Assembly: GCA_016647705.1 (NCBI GenBank) | Contig: CM028329.1 | Location: 57,057,231 to 57,121,230 of the forward strand | Direction: 5' to 3' | Length of the DNA stretch: 64,000 nucleotides | From: Eucommia ulmoides | Lineage: Eukaryota > Streptophyta > Magnoliopsida > Garryales > Eucommiaceae | Notes under the pieces: generated by a model | Told to the model about the DNA's origin: nothing | The model's input: the letters and a program-made list of their open reading frames with translations, nothing else | Databases searched by the model: none | Made by a program: the position numbers and the translations under genes | In this document: piece by piece, positions 32,346-46,160 of the stretch | Numbering within the stretch: the first letter of the stretch is position 1 | Layout of the letters: each line of letters starts with the position of its first letter

Positions 32346-34001
32346 GATTTTTATTCTTTATGCCAAATTCCATACTCTCTCTTCTCAACAAATCGTTATG
32401 AAAATGAGATTATTATTTAGTTTTCTAACAAAACGTAGTTATTTTTCAGTCTTTTCATGAACATGAATGGATATGTTTACCCCTTATATAGGGGAAAGTA
32501 GAAACCATAATCCTTTATTTTAGTTGAGCAAATATCGACAGCCCCATCCTCACTCTATATGTATCTGCCGAACCGCCGTCGTCTGTCATACGTTTGCTCT
32601 CATACATCGTCAATCAATTTCGCCCCTATGCTCGACGAAACCCTAATCTTTTTTCTTCCCCGTGCTCGTCGAAGTCTCCAATCAATTTCGCCCCTCCGTC
32701 GCCGATGAACTTCGTCCCCGTGCTCGTCGAAACCCTAATCCCTCTTTCTCCCCCGTGCTTGTCGACGTCACCGATCAATTTTCGTCATTTCCCGTCCCCA
32801 ACGAAATCCTCTCCGTCGCCGATCAATTTCGTACCCTTCGCAACCATTCAAAACAGCTAGATTTGTAAATGTTTTGCAGTGTGAATGTTTGATGGTCGCC
32901 GTCGTCCTTCTTTATTCTATTCCTTTCCACCACCAGATCTAGATGTATGAGAGCCACAAGGTCGGGGGCATAGGGATGAAAATTCAAACAGATAGGTGAA
33001 CATTCAGATTTTCCCCCCTCTCTCTCTAAACCAACAAGCTCTATTATGTTCTTTGTCAATTTTTTCATTTTATTTTTTGTGAATGTTTTATTTTTCTGTT
33101 TTTTTGTCAATGTTTTCAATTTATTTTTTGTGAATGTTTTGCACTGGAATAGATCTTGGTGAATATCCATGTTGAATATTTATGTGAAATACCCAGATCT
33201 GAATGTTCATTTCTCAATTATGTGTTTTGGTGGATATTTAAACTTGGACTTGGTGTATTAAGGAAACCGAAATTATTAAGGAAAATAATTAAGGTTTGAT
33301 CTATAAGGAATGAAGACCAACGTGATTTGAGAATAATTAAGGAATGAAGACATTCAATGAATTGTACTTATTACCTTCCACAATGGTTTGATCTATAAGG
33401 AATGAAGACCAACGAAGACCTGCATAAGGAATTATCTATAAGGAATGAAGACATGCAATGAATTGTAATTATTAACTTACCTCGTATGCTCATTTACCTT
33501 GTATGTTTTTCCTTTTCTTGTAAAACATTGTATATATACTCATGGCTCTCTCAATAGAAACACACGAGTTTACCCGATCTTTTGTACTTTTTTATGGTGA
33601 ATGCTGATTTGTTAGATTTGTTTTTGTGAATGTTTTACACTTGGTAGATTATCCACGTTGAATGGTCATATGAACATTCACAAATTCACATTCTTTTCCA
33701 AAAAAATCACAAATTATATCATTAGAAATATGATTTTTTCTACATTAATTTGATGTATATATTTTTATTTTTTGAATAGGGTTTTGGTTCATAGCAGCCG
33801 ATTTTCCAAATGATGAGGGATATATTTGGAAACTGTGCCTTTCCCATAAATGAAACGGACATAGCTCGAATGGCATGGTTTTGTAAATACAATATCATTT
33901 GGAGGACAAATGTTAGAGACTATTTTGTAAGAAGCAAAAAAATTGTTGTTCTAGGTGAAAAGTTCATTTTATGAGTTGTACATCTCTTAAAGATTATATA
34001 A
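32346..34001. other. 1.66-kb insert interrupting the AT array
   Basis: It differs sharply in base composition. 32570-32840 is GC-rich with tandem blocks of CCCCGTGCTCGTCGA and CGTCGCCGATCAATTTCGT. Then come TTTTTTGTGAATGTTTT repeats (33050-33160) and ATAAGGAATGAAGAC repeats (33300-33460). No convincing protein or terminal repeats are seen. Origin unknown. Confidence 0.5.
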
Positions 34002-34150
34002 TAAAATTTCCATTAATATATGAAAATAATAGAAATAGTTCCCCCTAACTAATAAATATAAAATATAGAAATTAGAAATTTCTAATACTGCCTAATTAGG
34101 AATAATTTTCACTAATTAATATACAAAAATTATAAAAAGAATAATTAAAT
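34002..34150. repeat. AT-rich tandem array, resumed
   Basis: The same units as 31196-32345 (AATATATGAAAATAATAGAA, AGTTCCCCCTAA, TAGAAATTTCTAATACTGCC) restart here. Confidence 0.8.
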
Positions 34151-34299
34151 TCCGCTTCTCTCTCATACTTTCAATAAGAATCGGCTAATGCATATATAAA
34201 AATCTCACACCGGTTGTAATCATTATCTATAACTCTTTATAACACACAATTCTCTCACCGGAACTAACCCTACATTAGCCAATGTTTCAATCACAACCA

Positions 34300-34530
34300 A
34301 TCAAGTGCTCTCTAGCGACAATTCCCAGTGTGTTTGGCATAACGCCATAACAATAAATAAATTACAGGGGCAATCTGTAAAATTTGACGAAGCTACAATT
34401 GTTAGTCATGGCCAATCATATATTACTTTATCAATAGGCACATCATTTGATCGATTAAGTATACTTCTCTCTGAAGACGAATCTCCATCTATAACAAACA
34501 TTATGTACCCATAAATGTTGTTATGAAAAT
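34300..34530 (+). pseudogene. Helitron-type (Pif1-like) helicase C-terminal fragment
   Basis: The frame reads HNAITINKLQGQSVKFDEAT, SHGQSYITLSIGTSFDRLSI and LLSEDESPSITNIMYP. The TINK-x-QGQ-[ST] and HGQ-x-Y-[IV]-x-LS motifs are the last helicase motifs of the Helitron Rep/helicase. The usual Ser of TINKSQGQ is Leu and the Arg of LSRVTS is lost. Nothing upstream matches, so it is a relic. Confidence 0.72.
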
Positions 34531-36688
34531 CTCAACTGGAGTATTGGTACAATAATTCAACTAGTAATTTATTTTGCTATTTGATTATAAAAATTTTATT
34601 ATTAATATTTAACTACCTTTGTTAATTCTTGTAAGAATTGAGTGAAAAAGTTCTACACTAATAAGAATATTACTACGAGGTAATTGGATTATTGATATTA
34701 TTTCATTGTCATTGTTCCTTCATTTTATTGTCTTTGAAAATAATATTTGAGAATTTTAAAATGTTGTATAAGCAAATGAAATTGTATAAAAAAAAATTAA
34801 AATTTCTAATCAATATTCTTAAAGTATTATTGTTGGTTTCGTTTGAAAACATGAATTGAGAAATTAGGACTATTGTTAAATGGAGGAAAATTTGTCATTT
34901 TTTCTAAATTTTGAAACATCATAGTAAAAGTGTATTGTTCATTTGAAAACATGTGTTAACAACTAAATTGTTAATTATTGATTTTGGTATTGGTTGTTTT
35001 GGGTGGTAGACTTATATTCTCTAATAATATATTCGAACTCAGATTTTCTCCCAAACTTTTACTATCAAACCAAAGGGACTTCGTTGACACACTTAGACAA
35101 ATTTTTGTACAGGTCACAACTCGGACGTCAAATACACGAAAAAAGACAACTCACTAGAAAGGACACTCAGAACGCCACCTCAACATTTGACCATACTCTA
35201 ACCTTCTAACCAGACAAACTGCAGGTGTTAGCCAATTTTCAACACTTACATTAATAATTATAAAAAATAAAAATAAATTTGGGGTTGCCTTATTAATTAC
35301 ACTAAATTAAGCACATCCAACCCCCAATCATTTACATGCAAGGACAAAAGTTGTAAATTGGGGAGAAAGAAAAAACAAAATGGCAAGGCTCATAAAGGAA
35401 CACCAAAAAGAGTCGTTGATGATGGGTCCTCTTGCCCAAGTCCATTGAGTTTATATTAGGCCAAATTCACTTCTTTGGGCTTTAATAATTGGGCTTTTTC
35501 AACATTAACATTTTGTTAAATGGGCCCTTAAACCCAATAATATACTAAACTTAGCCCATCTGTCTTTCTCTTAGTTGAGTTTGTTAATTTAATGCCACCT
35601 TTTCCCAATTTTAAAAAATAAAATAAAATATTTTTTGAGAAAATCAATAATTCTCCTAAAAGTTCAAAGTCATTGTACGATATAAAAGTCACTTATATGT
35701 TTCACTACTTTTGAAAAAAATATATTATTTCGCATAGACTGTGTGAGGAGAAATTTTTAATTTGGTGAACTGTTAACTAAAAACTCTAAATTAAAATTAA
35801 TTTTAAAGCAACAATTCACAAAACTAGGTATTTTTGAGAAAAATTAAAAATTTAAAAAGTGTATTCTTGTTATATATATATATATATATAAGTAAAAAGG
35901 ACAATTTCAAAAAATAACTTGTTATTTTATTTTATATTTATTTTTAACTATATAAAATAAAAATTACAGGAATTTTTTGTGGATAGTCCACGAAATTAAA
36001 ATTTTAACTTATATATTTTATGTGTTACAATAAATTTTTCTGAAGTTCAAAATTAGTGTAATACACAAAAAAGTTATTGTAATTTTTTCATGTAAAAAAT
36101 TACAGTAACTTTTAAAGTTTAAATTTTTTACAATAATTTTGAATTTCACAAAAAAAAAAATTAAAAAAAAAAATCAAAATTTAACCCCTTGAGAAGTCTA
36201 ACAAAAAGATATCTTTTTTATTTATTTTTTTATTTTAATGTAAGTGGAGCTCCAGCCTTCTTATAGTCTATCTAGTCAGAAGTCCACAACAAAATGCTTC
36301 TACTTCATGTGTTGTAATGCACAAATATTGATAATTTAAAATTTAAAATAGTAGGTTTTGTGAATATATTTAATTTCCAACAATAATTAAATAAAACACA
36401 ATTTTGATACATTAATAAATTGAGCTTTTATTTTTTTAAGAATAATAATATTTTTTAAATTGACAAATATTTTTCTGAGTTTATACATAAGACACCCCTG
36501 TTATTTGGACAAATATCAAGATCAATACTTGAAATACTACTCGTCACATTTTATTAGCAAAAACACCATTGTAATAAAAAAAAAATTATTCTTGATTTTT
36601 TTTTGTTTTTATTTTTTAATTTTTTTTCTCTATATTTCTCTCTTGTTTTTTTTTTTTTTTTGTTTTTTTGTTTTGTTCTGTTCTGTTT

Positions 36689-36722
<34 letters not shown>

Positions 36723-39606
36723 TGTCTGTATATGGTGTTTATAGAAAAATAAAAAAAAATAGAAAAGAAAAAATGTAAAAGAAAAGAAAAGAAAACTTTA
36801 TTTTTTTTATTTGTCAAATCCTTTTTTTTTTATTATTTGCATTTTATTTTCTAGATTTTTATTTTTTATTTATCAAAAATAAAAATAAAAAATGCAGAAA
36901 AAAGTAATAAATTTAAAAATAAAAAATAGAAAATGAGAAATATAAAGAATAAAAAACAAAAAATATGAAATAATCAACAAAAACTGTTAGGTCGTAATGG
37001 TATTTTTGTCAACAAAATATGATAGAGGAGGTGCCTTGTGTAACTAAATTAAAAAAATAAGGGATATTTTTATTATTATAAAAATAATAGGAAACATCAT
37101 TAGTATTTGTCAAAATCACACTGCGTATTTCAGGTTTAAAATGGTATCTTCTTAATATATATATATATACATACATATATACACAATATAAATTAAAAAT
37201 AGTACTAATGGGAATGCATTGATCTTTTATTTGTGTGTTTAGTGCCATCATATTATTAGCTATTGCCTAGTTGCAAATTTCTTTTTAAAAAGGTTATGCA
37301 CTATATATTATTAAATTATTATTTTGGGAGAGGCAATTTTGAAAAAGACAAATAAAATAAATAAATAAATAAAATAATATAAGTGTGGGTAAGTCAAGCA
37401 AATGAATTGTGGAGAAAGTGGCTCAAGGGGGTTCTCCACTTGCGATATACAAATGATGATACCTTTGGAATTCTCAAAATGGAGATATAATTATGAAAAA
37501 GTGGAAAATTTTGAGATTAATTTTTATTGTTTAATCAAAGCATTTTTCAACCAAAATAATTTCTTTGGTCTCCCACTTTTAATAATTCAACTATATAATA
37601 TTTTATCAGATAAATTTTAACGACAGTATTTATCATTTGAAAAATTTTAGTAGAATACTCTTTATTTTTAAAAATATCAAAAATACAATACCCTATAACG
37701 GTGATTTTAAAAATAAGATTATAATTTTAACTTTCTTTTTATGCTATTAAATAATAATTTATCATCTATAATTATTCAATAATAAGGATTAAATTTTCTT
37801 TTATATCCTAATTTCTATGCATTTTCTTATATTTTAATTAGTTTTGGAATTTCTTATTTATTTATTGTATTTTTTTCTTCTTCTCTCTCTCTTTTTTTTT
37901 TTAATTGTTTAATGCACCCTAAAAAAAAATTCACAAGAATTTTATTTATGAAAAAGGAAGAAAGAAAGAAAAATACACCAAATTAAGGTAGAGCACTTTC
38001 AAATAATTTTTTAAATTTGTTTTTTCTTTTTTTGGCAATTGTTGTGATGTATTTTTATTTTTATTTTTTCTCGTTGTTTCTCTCAAATCCCTTTTTTCAA
38101 AAAAAAATATTATTCGTTTGAATTCTAATGTTAAATTTTTTTTACAAGAATTACAATATATATTAAAAAAAATTATAAAAAAATAGTGAATATATTTTTT
38201 CCGTCAAATAGTTAGAAAATTTATTTTATAGTCATGGTTTGAATATTTTAATTATTATAATTGAAAGATAATAAACCCCAAAATAGTAAATTAGCCAAAT
38301 AAAATATGAAATTATTTGTTTCTCAGAGCTCCGATGATTTTTGGGAGTGTCGCTATTATGTTTTCAAAATAATAAAGAGTGTCTGTGATATTTTCAAAAT
38401 AAGAGATATGTCCTTAGGAATTTCCAAATGATGACAGTCTCATTAAAATTTATTCATATATTGTTTCAATTGAAATATCTCACCTCTTAAAAATTCAATT
38501 TTTTTAATAAAAATATTATAATGAAATAAACATTAAATTAATAACAATTTTTATTATAAATATTATTTTCATGATCTTATCAATTTTATTTATTTATTTA
38601 TTTTTCTCAATTTCATATTCAACTCTCAATTTTCTCATTCAATAGTTATAAAAGACTAGAAGATTAGGTGAATAATCTAAAAAGTCAGAAATTGACCCAG
38701 CTCTTTGCATTCATTTGTTTTGACAAAAATATATGGTGGAGCTAAGAAGGCATTTAATTAACAAATTCATAATTGCCTAATTTTAAAAGTCAAACATCAA
38801 TTAACCATAGAAAAACAATTAACTTAAAATTATTAATCAATATTTTATATGAAAAAAGAAATTATGTTCCCGCTAGCAAAATTTTGTTGAGTTTAGTAAA
38901 CATGTTTCTGTTTCCACAAAATTATTCGCACTACCATTCCACCAGCCATTATTATTCTCAGCCCACCATCAGCCTGCCAGCCACTGCCACCAGTACCACC
39001 ACACCAGCCACCATCAACATGTCAGTCACCAGTCACCACCATCCCGTTGGCCACTGTATATTTAAAAAAAGAAAAAAAAAATATTATAACTAAACATGTT
39101 TTTTGTTTCTGTTCTCATAAATTAAAAGAAAAAATTTCAAAATAATAATTGTTACCAAATATGTTTCTATTCCCCAAATACTCCATAACAGAAACATATT
39201 TTCCATCCCCGACACCTAATTGTCAATTCATTGAATAAAACTATTTTTTTACTCTTTAATTTTTGCACAATTATTAATTATCATTTAGGCCAACTTTAAA
39301 TTTGGGTTTAAATAATTATTTTTAATTTCATACATTCTTTTATAAAAAACCAATATCAATTTTTTTTTTTTTTTAATTTCATAAAATTATTTTCTAAATT
39401 ACAAATCACTTTAAATAACCTAAACACAATCAATCAATAACACAATAATAAATTATGTTTTTTTTTTTTTTTTTTTTCAACTTGCATATTTAAAAAAATA
39501 TCTAATAGGAGAAAAAAAAATCATCAATGCAATGTGTAGGAAATTTCAAGCTCCAATGATTCAAGAAGGCTTAGCTGTGGAAAGCCACGCGGCAATCAAA
39601 GGTTGC
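34531..39606. other. AT-rich intergenic, no recognised gene
   Basis: Long T and A runs (T-rich 36590-36720, A-rich 36750-37010), TA runs near 35875 and 37160, and a CCA-rich stretch 38930-39050. No exon, RNA gene or transposase similarity is seen. Confidence 0.6.
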
Positions 39607-40242
39607 ATTAATCAAGGCATAATTCCCCTTACACCCCCTGAACTATTGACCGTGATCACGAAAATCCCCTCAACTTTTAAAACTACATGAGAAACCCTTG
39701 AACTATTTGGTCAAAGGACACTCAGACCCAGTTCATTTTTTATTCCAAAAATACCCTTTGAAAGTCAAATTTTTAATTGTTGACCATCTTGATTATTTTT
39801 TATGACCAAATTGCCCTTATTTACCCTTTATCAAATGACTAAATTGCCCTTATTTCTTCCCCCCAATTGAAAACATATGAAATGATCAAATTTCCCTTCT
39901 CCTTCTTCATCTCTTTATTTCAATCGATCGTTACCCAGTTTCCTTCCTTCACCTCCATCGATGTCCATGGCCAAGCTCATCTCCCTCGTCGTCGTCCCTA
40001 AGCAGTGAGAAGGCCAAGGTTTTTCTTCCTTCATTTCTTGTTTTCTTTTTATTTTTCTATCTCCCATCATCTCTCCTTCTCCTTCACCTCCATTTGAAAC
40101 CCTCAACTTCGTCATCATCCCTAACTTGCCTGCAACAACGAACCACATTCAAACCCTCAATGTCCTATAAGAGCAGACATTAGGGTTGTTCAAGGTGAGA
40201 AGCCCTTCTCTATTATTGTTGTGCTACTAGAACATGTAGAAT

Positions 40243-40488
40243 TTGAGATTGCTTGTTCCGGATTCAATTAAGACAATTGGAACAGAAGATGATGTTGTTG
40301 AAGATAATGGAATTTCTAAGAAAAAAGATAATATGTATGTAGAACTGATGGAGGAGGTTGCTGCAATGAAGTATGAAAACAATTTGAGATTGAAAAAATT
40401 GAAATTGACGGTGGAGAAGATGAAGAAATGGATTTCGATTTGTTTTGTTGTATTCTTATTTCTTGCAAATAAAATTTGTTGTTTGTAA
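40243..40488 (+). CDS. small convergent ORF in the MULE (coiled coil plus membrane-like tail)
   Basis: The frame is open from 40243; the first ATG is at 40333 and gives 51 residues (MYVELMEEVAAMKYENNLRL and so on). A charged, Leu/Lys-rich helical stretch is followed by a hydrophobic C-terminal segment (WISICFVVFLFLANKICC). Similar tails occur in small plant proteins with an N-terminal GRF zinc finger, but no zinc finger is seen upstream. It is transcribed toward the transposase gene, as mudrB is in maize MuDR. Whether it is a real gene is uncertain. Confidence 0.4.
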   Translation: MRLLVPDSIKTIGTEDDVVEDNGISKKKDNMYVELMEEVAAMKYENNLRLKKLKLTVEKMKKWISICFVVFLFLANKICCL

Positions 40489-41190
40489 TGAAATTGGTGT
40501 TTTCAAGTGATTTTGGTTATGTAATGAAAATTGTACTTTTGGAAGTGTAATTGTGATGAATTGAAATTGAAGTGTACTTGTGATGAATTGAAATTAAAGA
40601 AAAGTTTTTGGTTTATCATAATTGCAAAGTTTGAGCATGATTTGGAAGTGCGTTCAAACAAAATGGAGTTAATTTGCTCAAATTGGGACAAAGTTGAAAT
40701 GTAATTCTGATTAAAAAAATGCAGCATTTCAAGAATACAGCCTGGACTGCATCTGATTGGTGTAAATGTAGCCTAGAATGTAAAACAAAGTTTGCCACAT
40801 TCAACCACATTTAACAAAGCATGGAATGCAGCCTGAAATTCGAAAAATGCAACCTTCAACGCAAAAAATGCAGTCACATTTAACCATTATGATAGGGAAC
40901 AATACCAGAATGAAAATGGCAGCCACATTCAAACAATACTAAACCACATTGAACCACATTCAAACACATTCATTGATATCAAAATACATCAAAAGTGGTT
41001 CACAATTAGCATTTTCAATTGATATCAAAATACATAAAAAAAATAAATCAATCGGATTCTACAGTAAGATATACACCAATGTAGCTCAAAAAAATATTTG
41101 TCCCATGCTTACTTGGCAGTTATCCCATCAACCTACACCATTTGTCAACAACAACAACCAAAAAAAAAAAAAAAAACAGTTCAATCACAT

Positions 41191-44015
41191 TCATTGCCCA
41201 AATGCTTGACTTAGTTCTCCATCTTGTTTAAATAGATTTCCTCCACCTAGTGCATCAGCTGCTGCTCCACCTGCTGGTCCATCAGCTGCTACATCAGTTG
41301 CTGCTCTACTTCCATTTTTTTTCTTTTTTGGACAAGCCTTTATGTTGTGTCCAAATTGCAAACAGAGCTTGCACTTAATAGTTTGCCCCATTCTCACCCT
41401 CTTTCTATTTGATTGTTCCTCATCATCACCAATTTTCTTCCTCTTTCTACTTGTAGGTTGTTCATTCTCTCCCATTTTTCTGTCTCTCTTTGGCCTTCCA
41501 TGTTGCCTTCTAGTTAGTGGGGGCTTCAATAGATCACTTGGATTAAACTTCCAAAAAAAATTATCTACAATTGGGTGGATCATATTATGGTGGATGCTCA
41601 GGTAGGTTTCTTTGGCAAAGAAATTATGAATGTAGTGTTCAATATTGGCCCGTTGAGAAGTGATGGTTGTTGCAACATATTTGCATGGAACACCACTAAT
41701 TTGTCACTCCCCACATATGCATTTTATTTTCTCCAAGTCCACAACATGTCCAGCACCCTTCTCATCACTCACTTCAAATTCAGTACCACTAACTCATATA
41801 ACTTTGCAGTGCTTCTGTCCATTATCGACTGCTGCCCTACACTTTTTTATTATATTCTTACAGAATTGACCCTTTCAATTGACAGTCTTCTCATACCTTT
41901 TATGCAGCCTGGTCATCAGTTTTGTCCTGATTCCCTCAAGCAGACTCAAAATAGGCTTACATCTGAGAGATCCTAACCAACTATTGAACGATTCAACTAG
42001 GTTGTTGGTTATACGATCATATCTTACCTTTTCATCAAAAAGGTGTCTTAACCATGTCTGAATTGGGTGCTCCATTAACCAATTGTAGGCATTAACATCC
42101 AGTGTTTTCATCATCTCCATAGCATCCAAGAACTCCATTTCATTATATGCCCTTGCAGCCTTCCAAAATAGCTTCCTCAAATGTAATCTAGAGTGTCTCT
42201 TTCAAAAGTTCCCTAGTAGGTGTTGGCAACATCTTTTGTGTGTTGCTTGAGGAAAAACTTTACCAACTGAGGTTTGAATTGCTGAGACAGAGAATAAAAC
42301 AAAGCATTAAACTGTGCATTAAACATAAATTAAATTTTTAGAAGTAAAAATACTTTGTGCCAGTCAGATATTACAGTGGCAGGAGCCCCAACTGCAGCCC
42401 CTCCAAGCATTTTCTTCAAATTTTGGAAGAACCAAGGCCATGTTTGCATTGACTCTCTATCAGCTACACCAACTGCTAATAGGAACAGACCATCATTTCC
42501 ATCCAAAGCAACAATTGACAACAATATACCACCATATGGATTCTTCAAAAAACATGCATCAACTCCTATGAAAGGCCTATACCCATCCAAATACCCCCTC
42601 CTCTGAGCATAGAACGAAAGAAATAACTTGTAGAAAACAGGGGACACTTCAACTGATGATTTGAAATATTGTATTCTAATTGTACTTCCAGAATTGTTTT
42701 TCTTCACTTGTACTTCATAACCAGGTAGCAAAGCATAAGATGCACTATATTTACCCTCAAGCATCTCCATTGCCTTTTCTCTAGCCCTATATAGTTGTCT
42801 CCTGGATACCTCAATACCCCATACTTCTTTTAGTTTGACTTGTAGACAATCATTGTAAATGTTTGGATTACTTTTAAACTCTTTAAGCATTTTGTTTGCA
42901 ATCCAAGTTGAACTTGCCTTAGCCACACGACTCATATTTCTAATACATGTATGATTTGGTTTCAGAGTTCTAATTATGTATGAAGATTGTCCAGGCATAG
43001 GGGTAACATAAATTCTCCACTGGCAGCCTTTCTCACTGCATTTAGCAATTATTCTTCTCCATTCATTCTTCTTGCTAAACAGTTTGAACCCAACCTTTAC
43101 CACATAATCACTAAGGGCATCCCTAAATTCATGAATACTAGTTAACAACATTCCTACAGAAAAAACAGGTGTTTTCCCATCCCTTAGTTTTTTATACACT
43201 GGGCAATTAGATGTATCTCACCGCTCATTTGTTTTGTAGGGTTTCCTACCACTGCTAGTAAAAACTTCATCCACCTCATCACTTTCGTTCCTAGAGTTAT
43301 CACTTGACTCATAATTAGACTATTGATCATCATTGCTACTTTCAATATTTTCTGCATTTTCTGGCTCCAATTCTAATTCCTCTGAGTTTGACAACCCAAG
43401 TTCTCCCTCAGGCATCCACTCATCATCCTCGTCATCTGAATTAAGGCCATCATCCCCATACTGGTCATTTGAATGAGTTTGGCCTCCATAATTGTCTAGT
43501 GAATCCTCATCATCATAACTAATTTGTTCATATTCACTGATGTTTGCATTCATCTTTTCAGTAGTCCACAATTCAATACTACTATCACTTTTATCCCGAC
43601 TCTCAACCTCACTCTCAATCTCACTACCCCTATCACTCTCACTGCCCTGTTCTTCATCACCCTCATCATCATCACTGTCCACGATTATTGCTTCAACACC
43701 TTCTGGTGGACCCACATTTAATGACACATTGAATTGTAACTCAATGAATAAATCAATATCAGCAATCCTATGTTTACCATACAAGTGAAACATTTGTAAA
43801 ATAGATTCATCAGTCATCACGTGCATTCTTTCCCTAGATTTGGGCACTCTATTATAAACAGTCAATGCAACACCTTGTTCAGTAGGTATCACACCAATAA
43901 ACAGTTTATCTATGGCATTTAACAGATCAAACAAGGCAAACTTATCGACATCAACATTACTAATTGTTCCAACTTCAGTCATATAATGACAATGCAACTC
44001 AAATCTCAAATCCAT
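41191..44015 (-). pseudogene. MuDR-type MULE transposase, disrupted
   Basis: The reading starts MDLRFELHCHYMTEVGTISN at 44015. An acidic Asp/Glu/Ser-rich region (43330-43690) follows, then the MuDR DNA-binding domain (RRIIAKCSEKGCQWRIY, LKPNHTC). Next is the MULE transposase core with FIGVDACFLKNPYGG and VISDWHK, then an intron at about 42251-42351. After it come RITNNLVESFNSWL, a SWIM-type zinc finger near 41700 (KCICGE, stop, VPCKY) and a C-terminal CCHC knuckle (CKLCLQFGHNIKAC). Stops after ...SNDDQ (43320), after ...KTNER (about 43212), near 42200 and in the SWIM motif break it. The SWIM His is Tyr. The family excises and inserts DNA in the nucleus. Confidence 0.88.
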
Positions 44016-44830
44016 AATTCTGCATAATGTAAACCATGCATAATGTGAACAAAAAGAAGACAACATTACCAAAAGAAGAAGAAAAATAACACTGACAAAC
44101 CTTCAAGTAAAACCAAAACCCTAACTGACCAACGGATAAATAATACAAACACAAAACGAAACACAAATACCAATTGAGCATAATAGACAACCAACCAGTA
44201 CCATCTTCATCAACGTTACGCAACCAAAGAGACGAAAAAAGAAAAAACAAACGAACATGCATCCAGAAAACCCTAGAACCAAAACAGAAAAATTAAGGCA
44301 ACAAATGGGACAAACCAGACGTATTCGACACGATTAAACATAAATCAAACAAAAATATTCAAAATCACAATTTTGAAGTGCAAAGTGAAAAAAAAAAAAA
44401 AAAAAAAAAGTTCCCAAAAATACTGATGGAGGTTCTGTACCTTGAGTACAACAGCAGTCACGCGATATTCTTGCAAAATCGAGCCAAAAATTGCTTGAGT
44501 TAGCTCGAAAGCCTTTGAAATTTCATCGTCATCTTTGTGTATGGTTCTCTCTCAAGCTCAACTGTCGTTTGGTTTTCAACAAGAGTGATTGACGTTTTGA
44601 GTTTGTTTGAGAGTAAGAGAAATGGCCTAAGGGCAAATTGGTAATTACAACTCTCATAATATTTTTTATTTTTTCTGTTTTTTTAAATGTCAGGGTTAGT
44701 AAGGGCAAAATGGGCAATTCATTAAAAAAACTCCGGTAGGGGTCTCTGTGGTAATTTTGAAAGTTAGGTGGTGCATGTGGAATTTCACTATAATTGAGGG
44801 GGTGTAAGTGGAATTATCCCCATTAATCTT

Positions 44831-46160
44831 ACATGATCAACGGTGACGATGACACGCAATCCTATGTACTGTTTATTGGGCTTAGCTATTTGACTTTTTT
44901 CGATATCTTACAAGAATTTATTGAGTCTTCTCTTTCACCCCATTGAACAAAAGCGCAACCCCCACTACAACTATTGGCGCGTAACACACACTCCCTCCTA
45001 CTAATTATATTAAAAAATATTAAAAAAAAAAAAAAACAAACAAACACGATTTTATTTCTTAACAGGCATTAAGAAGAAAAAAAAAAAACACATTTGTAAA
45101 GACTAACCAAATTCAAGTCATCCCAAAAGTACAAAAATATTTCATTTCGAAAATTAAATTTGCTTTCCATATGTAAAAAATAATTTTCGCTGATTTTTTT
45201 TATAATTTCACTAAATTTTAATTTTCAATAAAGTTTTTATAATTTCACTAAATTTTAATTTTCAATAAAGTTTCACCAAATTTTATTTTTTATTCAAAAT
45301 ATTTTTTTTAAATACCACAAATACTGTTACATATGTTTCATTGAATTATTTTATTTCTGTAATATTCTTAAAAAATTTAAAAATATTAAAATTATAGTCA
45401 TAAAAAAGTAATTTATGGTCTATAAAAAAACAAAAGCTCTAACACACCTTAGGAATTGAGTGGAATTAGAAAATTCAAGAAGATACCATAAACGATGAAT
45501 GTATAAAAATCCTCAACATAAAAAAATTAACCAACAGAAATCAAACAAGTATAGAAAAATACTCTTACACGTTTCTTCAAAGTGATTGAGCTCTAGCAGA
45601 CAAATTGTCATCAAATCTAATAAATCCTTTCCAAGAAAAATAATCAGATTTGGTGGTGACGTTTGTGGCAAAGGAAACAGATATGGTGACGGCAGAAGAA
45701 ACGAATATGATGCTAGAGAATGAAGCAGAGATAAGACAATGGCGGCAATGGATGTAGTTGATGGAGACAACAAAAGCAGATGTGATGCCGTAAAGGAAGC
45801 GCATGTGGTGGAGGGAGTGGTGGCAACATGTTTGTAGCTAAGATCTAACTAGATCCAAGCGAGATTTGGTTGAGTCCATGATGGCGTTCACAGTGACAAT
45901 AATGATAGTAGAGGCAACTTTGATAGTTACAGCGATGGAAGCGACGGGAGTACAGAAAAGGAGGTTGTGGCTTTCGATTTCAATGGTGACAATAGTGGCA
46001 TCTCTGCGGTGGCAATGGTGGATACAACATCAATATCTATGGTAAGGGAGAAAGAGAGAATAGAGAGACGAGAATCTGATAACGAAATTTGTAATAATTT
46101 TAAGAGAAATTTTGGTAATAATTTTTGTAACATGTGGTTCAATTTTTTTTTTTAATGATA
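44831..46160. other. intergenic, no recognised gene
   Basis: AT-rich sequence, then a GATGG/GTGGTG-rich stretch (45650-46070) whose open frames look low-complexity. I see no supported exon. Confidence 0.55.

Larger units (their letters stand above)
39616..44821 (-). mobile_element. Mutator-like element (MULE), 5.2 kb
   Basis: The ends are imperfect inverted repeats: GGCATAATTCCCCTTACACC on the left and, reverse-complemented, GGGATAATTCCACTTACACC on the right. They are flanked by a probable degraded 9-bp duplication (ATTAATCAA 39607-39615; ATTAATCTT 44822-44830). The minus strand carries a MuDR-type transposase and the plus strand a small convergent frame. Premature stops make this copy non-autonomous today. 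Confidence 0.82.

Noticed and set aside
32594..32868. Overlapping 68-88 codon frames that might be a gene start
   Set aside because: They come from tandem GC-rich repeats read in different frames. None continues into a recognisable protein.
36460..36744. 94-codon frame with a Phe-rich hydrophobic protein
   Set aside because: Produced by poly-T tracts. No codon structure or family similarity.
38773..39093. 106-codon frame with Ser/Thr/Pro-rich CCA repeats
   Set aside because: Low-complexity CCA/CAC repeats in AT-rich DNA, with no splice or promoter context and no family match.
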